Part shown: in pieces, positions 47,987 to 60,394 of the stretch
Numbering within the stretch: the first letter of the stretch is position 1
How the letters are laid out: the number at the start of each line of letters is the position of its first letter
NCBI GenBank assembly: GCA_963921795.1
Contig: OY997642.1
Span: 60,532,409 to 60,596,408 of the forward strand
Length of the DNA: 64,000 nt
Source of the DNA: Nannobrachium achirus
Lineage: Eukaryota; Chordata; Actinopteri; Myctophiformes; Myctophidae
Reading direction: 5' to 3'
Notes under the pieces: model-generated
What the model saw: only the letters and a program-made list of their open reading frames with translations
What the model was told of the DNA's origin: nothing
Database searches by the model: none
Program-made: the position numbers and the translations under genes

Positions 47987-50900
47987 GTGTGTGCGTGCGC
48001 TCTGCCACTGGAGATGGGATTTATGGCTCTTTGAAGTGAGCCGGATCTCTAGGATCCGTTCATTTCAAAGAGCCGTTCAAAAGACTGGCTCATTCTAGTC
48101 ACTAGTTGTAGTTACTTTGTAGATTTTGATTATAATTATCACTTCAACCCTATATACATTTATTTCGGACATAATAGGTACATAGGCCTACCTGCCATTT
48201 GAAAATAGCCGATCTACAAGCTGTGAGCTTGTAGATCTGCTATTTTCAAATGTTTTTTCCCCCTACATTTTATTCATTGGAAAAATTGTGAAATGGGACA
48301 TTTTGCATAATAAGTACTTTCTACTTTAACTACATTTTGATACCAATACTTTGATATTTTTACTCAAGTAGTCTATTTATTTATTCCAAACTTCAACTTG
48401 TGGCAGAGTATTTCTACATTGTTGTACTTTTCCCACCACTGTTGTTCATTAAAGGAACGGCTCCCTATACTGCGATTGCGAACCGGATCCCATCGTTCAT
48501 ATCAAAGAGCCGTTCAAAAGACTCGATTCGTTCGCGAACGTCCCGCCTCTATCTGCCACTGCATGTCAGAAAGCAGCAGGTGTTTGACCGTAATGCGCAT
48601 CGCAGGACATATTTCGTACTCTCTTTGTTCGTGAACTAAAATGAAGACAGATTTTAGCCCAGTCTTTATTTTGTAGTTAGGGTTACATTTTCGTCTCCTC
48701 TTTATTCCTCAATGAAATTGTGAACTGCTGTGGGCGCTGGGCACTGCATGGGACAGCAGGGGCACCACGGCCACTGTGGCCGTTTGAGCATGTCATTTTT
48801 CGAGGGGCACACGGCCAAAGAGAGGGGCAACGACGGCCATGGCCGTCGTGGCCGCCGTGAAATTCCTGCCCTGGTTAATATGGTGGAATTTGTTACTAGA
48901 ATCCGTGCGAAATGCATTCAGTCCTGGGCAGAAGAAATTTGGCAGAAGCCCAAATTAAGAACATATTGTCTACTTAAACAAGATTATAAATGTGAAAAAT
49001 ATATCTTGTATAATTTACCCAAGAGTCAAAGGTCACTCTGTGCGCAATTAAGATGTGGCATTCTGCCCCTACACATTGAAACAGGAAGGTACAGGGGCCT
49101 AGCAGAGGAAGAAAGAATATGTGAATACTGTGATCTGGGTGAAGTAGAGAACGAAATACATTTTATTTTATTTTGTCCTTTATATCATGATTTGAGAGTA
49201 TGTTTATTTAAAAAAGTTCATAACCCCGACATTAATTTAATAGAGTACGAGAATGGTTCCTTAATTACATTTCTTTTTGATCATGTATTTGCTTTTGCAG
49301 AATTTCTATTTAAAGCGTGGGGTAGGAGGAGAAGGGTGACTTATAGTTGAGGTTAAATGTTGACTTTTGTGTTATGTGCAGGCCATATGGAGATGTAGTG
49401 TATTGCAGGGGTGGGTGCACCCCTCTCATCTCTGCAGGCGTTTGAGTGTTTGCAGGGATGGGAGGGGTGTACTCACTCCTGTAAGGCACTTCAGTAAGGT
49501 ACTCACTTCTGTGAGATACTGTATTTGTATTAAGCTGTTGGTGGAATGCACACTGGAATGTTGTTTTGTTGGTTATACGTACAGTATGTATTTGATGTGT
49601 CTGATAATCCCATGTGGGATGGGTCAAATATTGTCCAGACACGAAAATAAAATATTCATTCATTCATTCATTCATTCATTCATGCAGTCATGCAGAGATG
49701 GGACTGTGATAGGCTATCCACAGTTCCCTCTGAACTTGCCACCCCATAAATGCTATATTAAAGTGATACTGTGCACAACCCTGCAGGACAGATGTCTGAC
49801 ACTTTACCTGGCATGACAGAATGTAGCCGAGAGTTGGCCTTGATCCAAGTGAAGGCTGACAACACATTCCACTGTGGCCCGATCATGTGTATTCCTGGCA
49901 CACTGTGGAACATGCACTCCTACATTGTTTGCGAGTTATAAGATTATCACATAGCCTGTGGCAATAATCTTTGTCAAACTACACAAATCACACAAAAATG
50001 CTATGGCTATGCTACTATGATTAGGATAAGTTTTGAATATCAATTTTCCCCGTCACCGATTATATGACTGTCGTCACTGTCCATACTGTACGTTGCTGTT
50101 TGCAAAATGGAAATCCTCTCGCAAGCGCTTATGCAGTAGGTCTTAATAAAGCCAAATGTCTATGCATTACCTTGAGTTGTCCTTGATTACTGTGAATTAC
50201 TCTGGAATAAGAGCGTCTGCCAAATGCCTATATTGTAAATTGTCCAGGTATTTGTTAAAGCTTCAAGCTCTTGTTGACTGATTAAGTAACCAACCTAATT
50301 AAGACAGACTAAGCCTACATGACCTAAGACCAGACCTGAGATTTGAGCAGGCCGTACGCTCAAGCCAAAGTGATGATAGAATTATAAATGTGACGGTGAT
50401 CTGATTTTTGTTTTGTTTCTTTCTTTAGGAGACTCTGTAGTGGTCAACATGTGGGCCAGATGTCCAACCGGGTGGGACGGCTTTTCTGGGAACTGTTACA
50501 AATATGAAAAGACCAAAACGGCTTGGGCTGACGCAGAGGTAATCTGTTGGTCGGTCGGTCGGTCGGTCTGTCGGTCGGTCGGACGGACGGACGGACGGTC
50601 CGTCCATCCGTCCGTCCGTCCGTCCGTCCGTCCGTCCATTAATTGGATTACAATAGATTAAAGGTTTTATTTATTTCCATAACCTTTTGTTCATAGATAG
50701 ATAGAATAGAGATATAGATAGTTACAACGACGGAGTCACGCGTATGACATTGGCTATGTTGAAAACTCCGGCAGTCAGTTCTGTTCATATTAGTTCTGCT
50801 CACCTTATTGCTCCATTCCTTGCTGTCCCAATTCCTCCTCCATCTGAGCCATCCAAATTCCAAAGCTTTCTGTTCTGTTAGCCATATTCAACCAACACTT

Positions 50901-53900
50901 CTTAAGAGTGTTACTTACTTATCTCCAAATTGTCCAAAAAGCTATGTGTCAATCCCTCATGTTCACTACAGTCTGTAGCAAATATTAAAAATACAATTTT
51001 GTTACTCATCAAGAGTTGAAAGCCTACTTTCCTTAGTGGCAACACTCTGAGTCCCCCAAACGTGAGGTGGTGGGCTCTGGGGGGCTTTGTGAGTATCGAA
51101 AGTGTATTTTTTATTTTTACTACAGAAGACAGGCATAGCGTTAAGGAGAACTCCTAACGCTATGAAAAGAGGAAATGCCAATGTCCCTGCCTCCCCCACA
51201 TAAAGGCTGCGTCCACGCTTTGGTCAGGTCCGCTCACACGTAATGGAGAATAAGCAAGTGAATGACTCCTCGTCTCCTTATAGTATCTTCTTTAGCCTTC
51301 TAGCATAAAAAGCTAACTACAGTACAGACCAGCTCAGTGGCCTTTGAGTGTCCGCCCTGAGACTGGGAGATCGGGGTTCAATCCCCGGTCGGTTATAGCA
51401 AAGACTCTTAAAAAATGGAACCCATGCAGTGCCTCCCTGCTTGGCACTCAGCATCAAGGGTTGCATTGGGGTTAAGTCCCTGCGACATACTAGCGTCATG
51501 TCAAGGGGGTGTACTTGTACATCAAAGCTGCCTCACGCTACAGAAACAGGACATAGGCTCCTGCCCTATGAGCCTCATGGCTCGGCCGAGTCATATGGGA
51601 CTCATGGCTCGGCAAGGCTTACTTACTTACTTACAGTACAGCCTACAGCACTGACGTTCTGTGTTTACATCTGCCAAACGGGGAGTGTAATGATGGGGGG
51701 GGGGGGGCTCCTGGCCAATAGGGGGAGCTGGAGCCATTGCCCCCCCCTTGCACCGTGTAATCGGCACCAGTGGTAAATCATGTTCTCGATTATCTAAATC
51801 GAGCATGTTTCAGGGTGCTATCCTAGCATCCATTAACCTAGCATTCATTATGTTTCTATAGACAGTATGCCTGGCTCAGGGTGCTAACCTAGCAACCATT
51901 AACTTAGCATTCATTGTGTTTCTATAGACAGTGTGCCTGGCTCAGGGTGCTAACCCAGCATCCATTAACCTTGCATTCATTATGTTTCCATAGACAGTGT
52001 GCCTGGCTCAGGGTGCTAACCTAGCATCCATTAACCTAGCATTCATTATGTTTCTATAGACAGTGTGCCTGGCTCAGGGTGCTAACCTAGCATCCATTAA
52101 CCTAGCATTCATTATGTTTCTATAGACAGTGTGCCTGGCTCTGGGTGCTAACCTAGCATCCATCCACAGTGCAGGAGAACACAAGTTCATTCAGGATCTC
52201 ATCCTTTCCAACACCGGCAAATGGACGTATGCTTGGGTTGGAGGCTGTGACGCTGCGAAGGTACGCTATATTATCTTCTTATTAAAGGCATAGTATGTAA
52301 CTTTGCTCTGTGTTTACATAACAAAACCATACATACATTATTTACCCATCATCTCCCTCTATAGCAGCAGTTATCAGACACTGGAGTGTGGTAGTGTGGT
52401 GGTGTTTACCTGCAAAACATACTGTACACCTCTTGTTTGATTTCACTGTTTGTTTTGGTAGTCCCAAGATATGGCCCTATCTACCCGTTGAACATCCCAG
52501 TCTAACCCTTACTCTATATTAAATTGCCAATACCGTGTGTAGGCAGGGGGAGAATGGCATCATAAACATTCAGACTACACCCAAAAAACTGATTCAACCC
52601 CCCTATAAATGTGACACATATAAATTATGTTTGCTTTATTTAATTACTTCACTTCAAGGCATAAGCATATACATTTAATTGATATAACTCAAATATTATT
52701 AATAGTGCCAGATGTGATACATTTACATTATGTTGGCTTTATTTAAATGTATTTAATTATAATATATGCAAATGTATTGAATTGATGTAACTGAACAAAT
52801 ATTAATCGTGCTTACCTTAAATATATACATTTACAATATATGCATTTTTATTAAATTGTTCCAACTCAAATGTAATTAATAGTGCTTATACAAAATCTAT
52901 TCATTTAACATTATGCATTTATATTACATTCATGTAACTCAAATCTTAGTAATGGAATTTAAAAACACATTGAAAATGAGTTCCAATGAAAACTCCCAGA
53001 GTCCCATAAACCACGCCTCTCACCAATTTTATTGAGTAGTTTTTAAGGCTGAAATCATTCTGAGAATATTGTTTGAATCCAACTCAATTTTATTAAGTAC
53101 ATTTTACAGATCTGAGAAGTGACTCCAGCCCTTTCCCTTGATTGGTCAAATAAGTTGGTCACATGTTATGCAAAGCATGCTGGGAACAGCATTTTTCTAG
53201 GTTTTCAGGGAAATGTTTAAGCTTTCGGGAGCTAAAAATGCTAAATGTATCATATCAATGTGTCTGCCTTGGCAAGATGACTGTCATATGTCAGAATTTG
53301 ATTTGTCAGTATTTGAGCCTAAACCCTAACCCTAACTGCTAGGCTGCTAGTTTAAGCTTGAGCTCCCTCCCCATGCTAGGCTAAAAGAGAAGAACTCATG
53401 GTAACTTTGAGGTTATTGCGTTGGTTTTCTCTTAAATGTTCTGATTATTCAATAATCACTGCTATTGCATATATCCAATATGCATCTGTATGTTGATATT
53501 GTAAAACTTGAAACAAATCATCCAGAAGAAAACCTGAAACCGAACTCTTCTTATGTAAATGTAAAAGTATTTTATTTATCTTAGCTTAATTCCATAAAAA
53601 TGAGTTGAACCAACACATTTACGTTAACATTTGTTTGAGTTGGACAAACGTAAATTAATTAAGTTCATATAATTAACTTGGCTTAAGTTAATGAAAATGA
53701 GTTGGACTAATTGAACAACATGCATTGCATTGAATGTAGATTTGACTTGGGACTACATATATCCCATATATAAATTTACTCATATAAAATGGGTGGAAAA
53801 GTTTCACACATTTAAAATGTGTTCAACTGAGAGATTATTTTTTTGGGTGTAGCAAAGGGGTTCCGTTGGTCCAATCGACAGTCACACCAGGGACTGTGTG

Positions 53901-54620
53901 TGGCCTCCAGGGGCCCCTTCAGGGGCCTCACATCATGACACAGTGTTGTACTGTGGTGTCTTACAGGAGGGTGTTTGGCTGTGGAGTGATGGCCGTCCAG
54001 TGACCTTCACAGCCTGGGCTAAGGGCGACCCTAACAACTATAAAAACAATGAACACTGCATATTCATCAACTGGGGAAGTAAGTCACAAGTTATCTTCAG
54101 TTCAATCCACCCGTTTCTTTCAGTTCGACTCTGTGTATATCTGTCTGTATTTCCCCTTAAGGCTCGAACACACTGCCCGAATTTTTTAGCCGATTGTGCT
54201 GTCGCCGACCATTTTTGGCGCTCACTGTGGATCGTTTTGCTCGCTGTGTATGAAAGACTCCGTGCGCGATTCCTGCGCTAGAAAACCACGAGCCGATTTC
54301 AAGAAAGCCACTCGTGCAGTGTGAAATACTCTAATGATCTGATGACTCGCCGACCATGCAAAATCGTACAGTGTATTCGAGCCCTTAAAAAAAATAAAAA
54401 AATAAATCCTGTTTTGGTTCACTTCATTTGATTGGCTCACCTCATATTTGAACTGAAAACTCATGACGTGTTTCCAATAAGTAGTTCTCATTATTTAGTG
54501 AATTTTTGTTGTGTTTGTGTTTGTTTAACAGGCAAACACCTTTGGGCCGACATTATCTGTACGCATGTGTTTCCATCTGTCTGCAAGAAGCCAGCTGATG
54601 CCCTCACAACAATAACATAG
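46309..54620 (+). CDS. Lectin gene 4 (type B): C-type lectin-like protein, DPN/WAD type
   Basis: Coding exons are 46309-46375, 50429-50538, 52126-52260, 53967-54078 and 54532-54620, with exon 2 from 46265. The frame is open, splice sites are canonical, and the product is 170 aa. The predicted protein appears identical or nearly so to gene 2: DPN for QPD, EHC kept, WAD for WND. Intron 2 is enlarged by a LINE fragment split by a hAT-like element; intron 4 holds a TA-site element. The TATA box is damaged by a 2-base loss, so expression may be reduced relative to gene 2. Confidence 0.87.
46909..48873. mobile_element. hAT-like non-autonomous element inside the LINE
   Basis: 1965 bp with ends CAGGCCTAGAATTTC and (reversed) CAGGGCAGGAATTTC and the 8-bp duplication GTTAATAT (46901-46908 and 48874-48881). 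GGCCA and GGGGCA motifs are repeated near both ends. The interior has (CA)n at 47501-47533, (CT)n at about 47935-47984, the GATCTACAAGC hairpin at 48196-48252, and two copies of CAAAGAGCCGTTCAAAAGACT. No transposase is seen. Confidence 0.85.
48196..48252. repeat. GATCTACAAGC hairpin inside the hAT-like element
   Basis: Arms CATTTGAAAATAGCCGATCT-ACAAGCT and the near-exact reverse complement ending TATTTTCAAATG are separated by 3 bases. Confidence 0.85.
50539..50642 (+). repeat. (GGTC)n/(GGAC)n/(GTCC)n repeat at the gene 4 exon 3 donor
   Basis: GGTC units are followed by GGAC and then GTCC units, so part of the tract is self-complementary and could fold back next to the donor. Confidence 0.85.
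51328..51631 (+). mobile_element. tRNA-derived SINE in gene 4 intron 3
   Basis: Orthologue of the gene 2 copy, with the same TACAGTACAG duplication (51318-51327 and 51632-51641) and a slightly longer (TTAC)n tail. Confidence 0.85.
51806..52125 (+). repeat. Exon-4 head minisatellite before gene 4 exon 4 (four full decoys)
   Basis: Full units start at 51862, 51928, 51994 and 52060; the true exon 4 starts at 52126. All keep AG acceptors and the terminal in-frame TAG. Confidence 0.9.
52578..53849. mobile_element. TA-site small element in gene 4 intron 4
   Basis: 1272 bp with 11-bp inverted ends CACCCAAAAAA / TTTTTTGGGTG and TA on both sides (52576-52577 and 53850-53851); gene 2 has the empty site (CAGACTAGCAAAGG). 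AT-rich, with repeated ATTTAATT/TTACATTATG motifs and no ORF. A TA duplication fits the Tc1/mariner group, but other TA-targeting families are possible. Confidence 0.8.
54161..54384. mobile_element. Small TTAA-flanked element in gene 4 intron 5
   Basis: Copy of the gene 2 element (17998-18224), with TTAA at 54157-54160 and 54385-54388. Confidence 0.8.
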
Positions 54621-54947
54621 AGATTACACATGTACACACACACCTCCACACGCACGCACGCACGCACGCACGCACACACAATCAAAGTAAACACATACAT
54701 AGAATGCAGAGACATGCAGTAAACTACCAGGTAAACAATGAACATAGCATCTGTCTAGTTAGTCTGTCTAGTCTTAATCAACTCAATATCAAAATATGTG
54801 TATTGTAGTCTTAGTCTTAGTCATGTAGTCATGCTATTTTGACTTCTGATAATAACACACCATTTAGTTTTAGTCCCATTTAGTCATATGCAATTGTTTA
54901 GTCTTTGTGAACGAACACAAACGCTGCATGAAATAAGTGTCAGTATG

Positions 54948-54986
<39 letters not shown>

Positions 54987-55430
54987 CATATGCGTGTGCA
55001 ATCGTGTGTGTGTTTATGATTCCTACCGTACATCTATGAAAAGTGTGTATCCGGCATCCTGCTTTTCTAAATCTGTAACTAAACTGAAGGAATGAAGAGA
55101 CAAGACGTCTGTAACTTTCCTGTTCTACCCCGGATTCCAACCCGGGTCTCCTGTGCAAGACATTTTTAAACACTTATCTAACAGAGCCTGCCTGCTTGCT
55201 CAGGGGAGAATGTTTTACCTGTAAACCAGTTGTGTCCAACGGTAGAGTATTAGCATACTGTACCATACAGATGTACTAGTTCTATTGTATTAACATAGAG
55301 ACTGGACAACATAACACTGTAATTCACTACAAAAGAAAGGAACATAGTACAGCTTTACCAGCAGACAGTGGCTCTACAGGAATGGAATGGATGGTTTTCT
55401 TCTTCTAATGTCTTTACTTGCATCAATAAA
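54621..55430 (+). other. Gene 4 3' untranslated region
   Basis: CA/GCAC tract (about 54634-54680), GT run (about 54950-54980), then AATAAA at 55425-55430. It shows the uninterrupted state of the region where gene 2 carries the LTR nest. Confidence 0.6.
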
Positions 55431-55539
55431 ATGAACAAAAAAATCCTTGTTGGAATGATTCAGTCTGGGTGATTCAGAGTGGACAGAGTGTCATGTCCAC
55501 CTGCAACAACACTTTACAACAGATCACCCTCCTATAGGT

Positions 55540-55776
55540 CAGTGGTTCTCAACCTGTGGGTCGGGACCCCCAGGAGGGTCCCCACATGATTTATGTGTGG
55601 AAAAAGAAAGACAAGAAAAGGACCAGTACTGCATCAAACTTAATTTACTATCAAAAAGTTAAAATCATTGGCCACATTGTCAAATAATAAGAAAGAGGCA
55701 AACAATTTGAAGAGCTTGTAGATTGTAGAAAAGTGATCATTTTGGGGGGTCAGCCTGAAAAGGTTGAGAACCTCTG
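55540..55776. mobile_element. Small hAT element, gene 4 flank
   Basis: Copy of 29653-29896 with the same ends; flanks CTATAGGT and CTATAGCC. Confidence 0.8.
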
Positions 55777-56716
55777 CTATAGCCGACTCCCCATCCCCAG
55801 TCATTTGGAAGGAAACCCAAAGCTACTGTAGAGTTCTACTGTGTTACTGCAATGATTACATTTCATAGCAGTGCATTCATGGTGTCTCATTTAATTCTTC
55901 TGCTATATAGTACACAGTCTCTTGCTATGCATGTACTTTACGGTGTCCATGTATATACATTAAAGGTGTTTAATTGAGCTTAAATCCTTGATGGAAAACA
56001 ACATTTCCATTAAAGGTAGGGTATAAGTCAGTCACAGGGGCATAGCCGATTTAAAATGACTCCAATACGGAAGTAAAACTTCCTATGATTGGCCGCTAGA
56101 TGCGCTGTTCCCCCCCCCCCCCCCCCCCCCCCCCCGGCCGATCGCAAAAAGAATTGTTCTCCATTGGATCCCATTCATTTTCCCGTTTCGTTTTCTAACC
56201 TTAATTAACATTTTCATGAATACTGTATGGTTCCTATCGCTAGTTCGAAATTGCCTTTCAATCACCATCATATTCGTTTTGTCGAAATGTGGTCCAATTT
56301 ATTTTAAAATAAATGATAAAGTTGCGGGGGGCGTGGCCAACTAAACTGATACCAGCCGGCTGTGTTCTTCTTCGTGTGCTGTATTTCGGGAGGCTCCGAC
56401 CACATTCTCCCATGTATCCCTGCGGTTGCACGTGACCGTTGGCAGCCAATAGCATCTCTGATGCCTTTACAATTCTATGATGGCGACACCCATTCCAAGG
56501 GGTAGAAAGGGCCATTTGCGCTGCATTTGCTTCGCATCGTCCATATTTTTCTACAGTCTATGGTCAGTCAGCCACCTGTCCTCTATTGGTCATTTATTTA
56601 TGTCCCGATTAGGGAGTCTTACTGGTGTATTTGTATACACGGCAGTGGCTTCACCCAACTGTCATTTTTGAGCTGTATGACTATGAGCCGAGATCAGGAT
56701 ATGATTGAGTGTAAGG

Positions 56717-56835
56717 ATGTACAGTATGTTGATAAACAAATAAATCTGGCGTCGGAAACAAACCGTCATTTAAATAACACCGACATATGGCACCTGTTAA
56801 TGCAATATTAAAGCGATACTGTGCACAACCCATGC
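56717..56835 (+). pseudogene. Truncated relic resembling lectin gene intron 2
   Basis: Counterpart of the start of 30786-31145 (AATCTGGCGTCGG ... ATACTGTGCACAACCC), cut off by the transposase-bearing insertion. Confidence 0.5.
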
Positions 56836-57575
56836 ACGCAGCAGATAGGGGGGGACGGGGGGGATTAACACCCCCACCCAAAAAAAAAAGTAAAAAAAAG
56901 AAAAAAAAAAAAGAAAGTGTGAAACAACTGGAAAGCACACTCCTGACTGGTACTATTAATGACACTGTCGGCAAATACCCAGAACTGGATAAAGACAAAT
57001 TGGAAATTCAATTGGCCATGTTTAAACAGTACAAAGTAAAAACAACTGCAGATGCTGTGAAAATTCTACAAGAAATGAATCCTGAGACGCGTGGGCTATT
57101 CAAGGATATAGAGACACTTGTCAGATTGTTGTTGGTGGTGCCTGTTTCATCTGCTGAGGCGGAGCGCAGCTTCAGTGCGTTGCGTAGATTGAAAACATGG
57201 TTGCGATCTACAATGACTCAGAAAAGACTCAATGGTGTTGCTGTGTGCCACATTCACCAAGACAGGCTGGATAAATTGGACAGAAAAGACATTGCTCAAC
57301 AGTTTGTGCAGGGTAATGATAGGAGGAGGTTGTTATTTGGTTCCTACATGGAGCCTACCCCTGGTCAGTGACTTCCCTGTCCCCAGTGAGCCCGGCCACC
57401 TGGGGTTAAAAAAAGTGCTGCAGCTGTTGGCCTGTTACTCCTTCAATAAAAAGATCTAATATAGACTTAATGAATTCATGTGTATTTCATTAAAAATGCC
57501 TTGAAATCTGCGTAAAACAACTGTGTAATTCAGCTCAAGTGGAGGGGATATGTCCCCCCCTCCTCGGGGCAAAAG
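56832..57575 (+). mobile_element. hAT transposase fragment with dimerisation domain
   Basis: An open frame to 57371 encodes residues typical of the hAT C-terminal dimerisation region: LLVVPVSSAEAERSFSALRR, then LRSTMTQKRLNGVAVCHIH. The N-terminal DDE part is absent and the first residues come from A-rich repeat. Homology to the other flank resumes at about 57575 with TTCTATTGCTACATG. It is a dead, 5'-truncated copy. Confidence 0.85.
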
Positions 57576-57958
57576 TTCTATTGCTACATGTCTGTAGATT
57601 ATGATATGATAGCAATGTCAAAATAGTTGCTGATAACTTGTTTTCAGCCCATATACAGTATCTGGTAAAAGTGGTATAGGCTAGTACAGTCATGACTCAG
57701 CAACTAATGAGTCGATTTAGATGATTCTCCTATCAAAATACATAGTATGTTTTCTGGGGTGCTGAGTTGTTTTATGAGGTAAAGCAATTCAAGTTCAGTG
57801 CCAGTTCATGTCAATATGTATGTTAAAGTTCAATGTAAAGGTAATTTTGAAGCCAAAATTGTCACGTCTTGGCCTTGACTTTTATGTTGACCGTGTCCTC
57901 AATTATACCTGTTTTCTAGCAAATAAACAACTGATTAGCTAAATAGTTTTTCCTTTTT

Positions 57959-58015
57959 GAGCGGTGGTCACAACGCTCCTATACGTGGCCGTGTGTGTGG
58001 GTATGTCTGTCTCCG

Positions 58016-58050
<35 letters not shown>

Positions 58051-58186
58051 AGCCTGCAGTAACCTTTTCTGACCACACATGTTAAGGGAGGGGCGCTGTT
58101 GTTCAGGCCAGGCCAGACCAGGCACACACACACACACACACACACACGCGCACGCACACACACACACACACACACACAGGGGGGAA

Positions 58187-58226
<40 letters not shown>

Positions 58227-58316
58227 AGGGGGGGAGGGGGAACCACCGCTCAGTTCACACGGGTGTGATTTTTTTTTATTATTATCACAATAATCACAAA
58301 TGATAAAGCAGCCTTA
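57959..58316. mobile_element. Insertion with inverted GAGCGGTGGT ends and a poly-G tract
   Basis: Absent from the gene 2 flank (about 32725). GAGCGGTGGTCAC near the left pairs with ACCACCGCTC at about 58242-58251. Between them are (GTCT)n, (CA)n and about 50 G-rich bases (58181-58240). Class unknown. Confidence 0.6.
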
Positions 58317-58705
58317 ATATTCCAAGTATATGACATTTTGATGAACTACTGTACCGGTTATGAACTACACCAGTAAGACGCCATAAGGGCGAGAAGCTAC
58401 CCGGTCGCGACTGACACAATATGTCCATATATGGGCATTCCCAGATATGGGCTTAATATTGATGACATCAGGGATCTCCATGGGCAAATGAATTCTGTCT
58501 TGGCGATATATGGAGCGTGACATGAGGTGTGACTGACTGAACTGCAAGTCTCTTTCTCATCAGAACGCTCCTGTTCAACTGTGGGCATTGAAGGTACTTG
58601 TTTTGTACAGTTCTGGAGTTTGCTCAACCCATTGCTAAGACACTGCAGAGGTCTGTGCATCTCAACCCATTGCTAAGACAACAGCAGTTAGGAAGTGCAC
58701 ATAAG

Positions 58706-59287
58706 TAGGGGTGTAACGATATAGTAACTGCATCGAAATATCGTTTTTAATTTAAAAAAAATCGAAGTATATCGAAATGAAAACAGATAAAATCAAATCG
58801 TATTGTTTAAATTTGTGTCAAATCGGCAGTGCAAATAATCGATTGTATTGATATCTAACTACTTTGCATTGTATTTAGCATTTTTAAGAAGAAAAAATGA
58901 AAAGGAGGGGTTTAATTACTTTTCCTTTCCATATAGCTAAACTGGTCTATCGATAAATGTATGTAATGTCAATGTTCATGGCAAGGTGCAGGTTTGTCCA
59001 TAATGTGTTCAAATACAATGTCCATGTATTTGCCAGATAATCGCTGTTTTTACTTATTTATATACATAATAATACATGTTTCCCTTAAAAACCTGCACTA
59101 TCCACACTTTTCACACAGATTTAATTTCTTTGCTAAATAGTTACTACGTATATCGATTTTAAATCATTGAATCGAATCGTATATCGTATCGCCATGAATG
59201 AACCCATATCGTCCATGTATCGTATCGTCAACCATGTATCGTGATATGTATCGAATCGCTATTACAATGTATTGTTACACCCCCTAC
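58706..59287. mobile_element. hAT-like element, gene 4 flank
   Basis: Related to 33202-34292, without its 500-bp inner insertion: left end TAGGGGTGTAACGATA, right end TTGTTACACCCCCTA. About 170 bp of extra sequence (59288-59455) follows before homology to the other flank resumes at AAGCCAAAAACTC. Confidence 0.7.
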
Positions 59288-59699
59288 ACCGTTAAATGGA
59301 ACGGGTATTTCTTACATTGATGCTCCTACATATTAGCATGCAAGCACCAGTTAAAGTTACTTTCCATCCCTCATATACTGTGTGCACAGTGCACATCCCA
59401 TAACCCACACACTGCACATCATTTCGGAGCTCATATCTTTGAACGGGTAAGGGCTAGTAAGCCAAAAACTCAAGGACTACATCTGGTGCAGGGGCTGTGT
59501 GCATCCAGTGAATTGCTAACTGTCCACCATCAACAGTTGTCCATCCACTCTGTATGGGATCTGGTGCAGACGGGTGAGTCTGCAGAGAGCATCTCCATAT
59601 TGTATTCTCCCTGTTCACCTTGAACAGGTGTCCTATGTTGACGAGAAAGGTTTTGGATTCCATGTGAAGGTGTGTGTTGTCAGGTGTGCTAAACCTGAC

Positions 59700-59850
59700 G
59701 GGGTCCGCTCAATATGCCGACGGGCCGCTGTTCCGACTAGCGTCGGCAGGTTAGTTACTTGTCACGTTTACTGAGGTTTAGGGTTAGGGTTAGAGTTAGG
59801 GTTAGTTTTAATGTCGGAATACCGGCCCGTCGGCATATTGATGCGGACCC
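59700..59850. mobile_element. 151-bp element with 9-bp duplication and telomere-like repeats
   Basis: Ends GGGGTCCGCTCAATATGCCG and (reversed) GGGTCCGCATCAATATGCCG, flanked by AAACCTGAC on both sides (59691-59699 and 59851-59859). The gene 2 flank has a single AAACCTGAC at about 34528. The middle contains several TTAGGG-like units (59775-59810). A 9-bp duplication suggests a Mutator-like origin. Confidence 0.8.
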
Positions 59851-59859
59851 AAACCTGAC

Positions 59860-60361
59860 AGCCAAACAGATTAAATAAACAGATTAAATACATTCAACAA
59901 ACTGGCTGAGGACAGATTTACTTGAGTTCTAGTTTTCTGTCAAGTTTTTTTTTTTCTGGCACAGCATTTTTAATAGTTGTGCTTTCGAAGAAAAACAAAG
60001 TCTTTGAACATTGTTGATTGATTCCAATAGGTGTGATGCAAGGCTAATGGTATGATGGAGGAATAAACCTGACAGGCAAAACAGATACATTATAATTGAA
60101 TAATGGAAAGCCCAATTCATTCCACTGTCATTAAACAGTACAGGAGATCAAGTTCTACTAGTTCTAGTTTGCTGTCAAGGTCTTTTTTGTTGATTGATTC
60201 CACAAGTATAGTGTGATGCAAGTGTGATGCAAGGCTAATGGAACGATGGAGGAATAAACCTGACAAACAAAACAGATACTGTACATGATGAGTGATTAGA
60301 TCATTAAGAGCACGGCAGGATTTTTAAGAAATGCAGTGTCACACCTAGTTAGATGCATGTG

Positions 60362-60394
<33 letters not shown>

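Larger units (their letters stand above)
46742..49350 (+). pseudogene. LINE ORF2 C-terminal fragment (interrupted)
   Basis: Block 1 (46742-46900) encodes MVNLWNRLMGLPPNRMASQI and following. Block 2 (48882-49350) contains ICEYCDLGEVENEIHFILFC, the C-x2-C-x7-H-x4-C motif found near the C-terminus of many LINE ORF2 proteins. The two blocks abut in frame once the 46909-48873 insertion and one copy of its duplication are disregarded. No reverse transcriptase catalytic motif is present. Confidence 0.75.
46719..49679 (+). mobile_element. LINE fragment in gene 4 intron 2, split by a hAT-like element
   Basis: TCATGCAG is duplicated at both ends (46711-46718 and 49680-49687); gene 2 has the empty site. 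The 3' end is an (ATTC)n tail. The coding part is the C-terminus of a LINE ORF2, in two blocks (46742-46900 and 48882-49350). The 5' part was never copied, as is usual for LINE insertions. Confidence 0.85.

Noticed and set aside
59775..59810. Chromosome-end telomere
   Set aside because: Only a few TTAGGG-like units inside a small element with target duplications; unique sequence continues on both sides.
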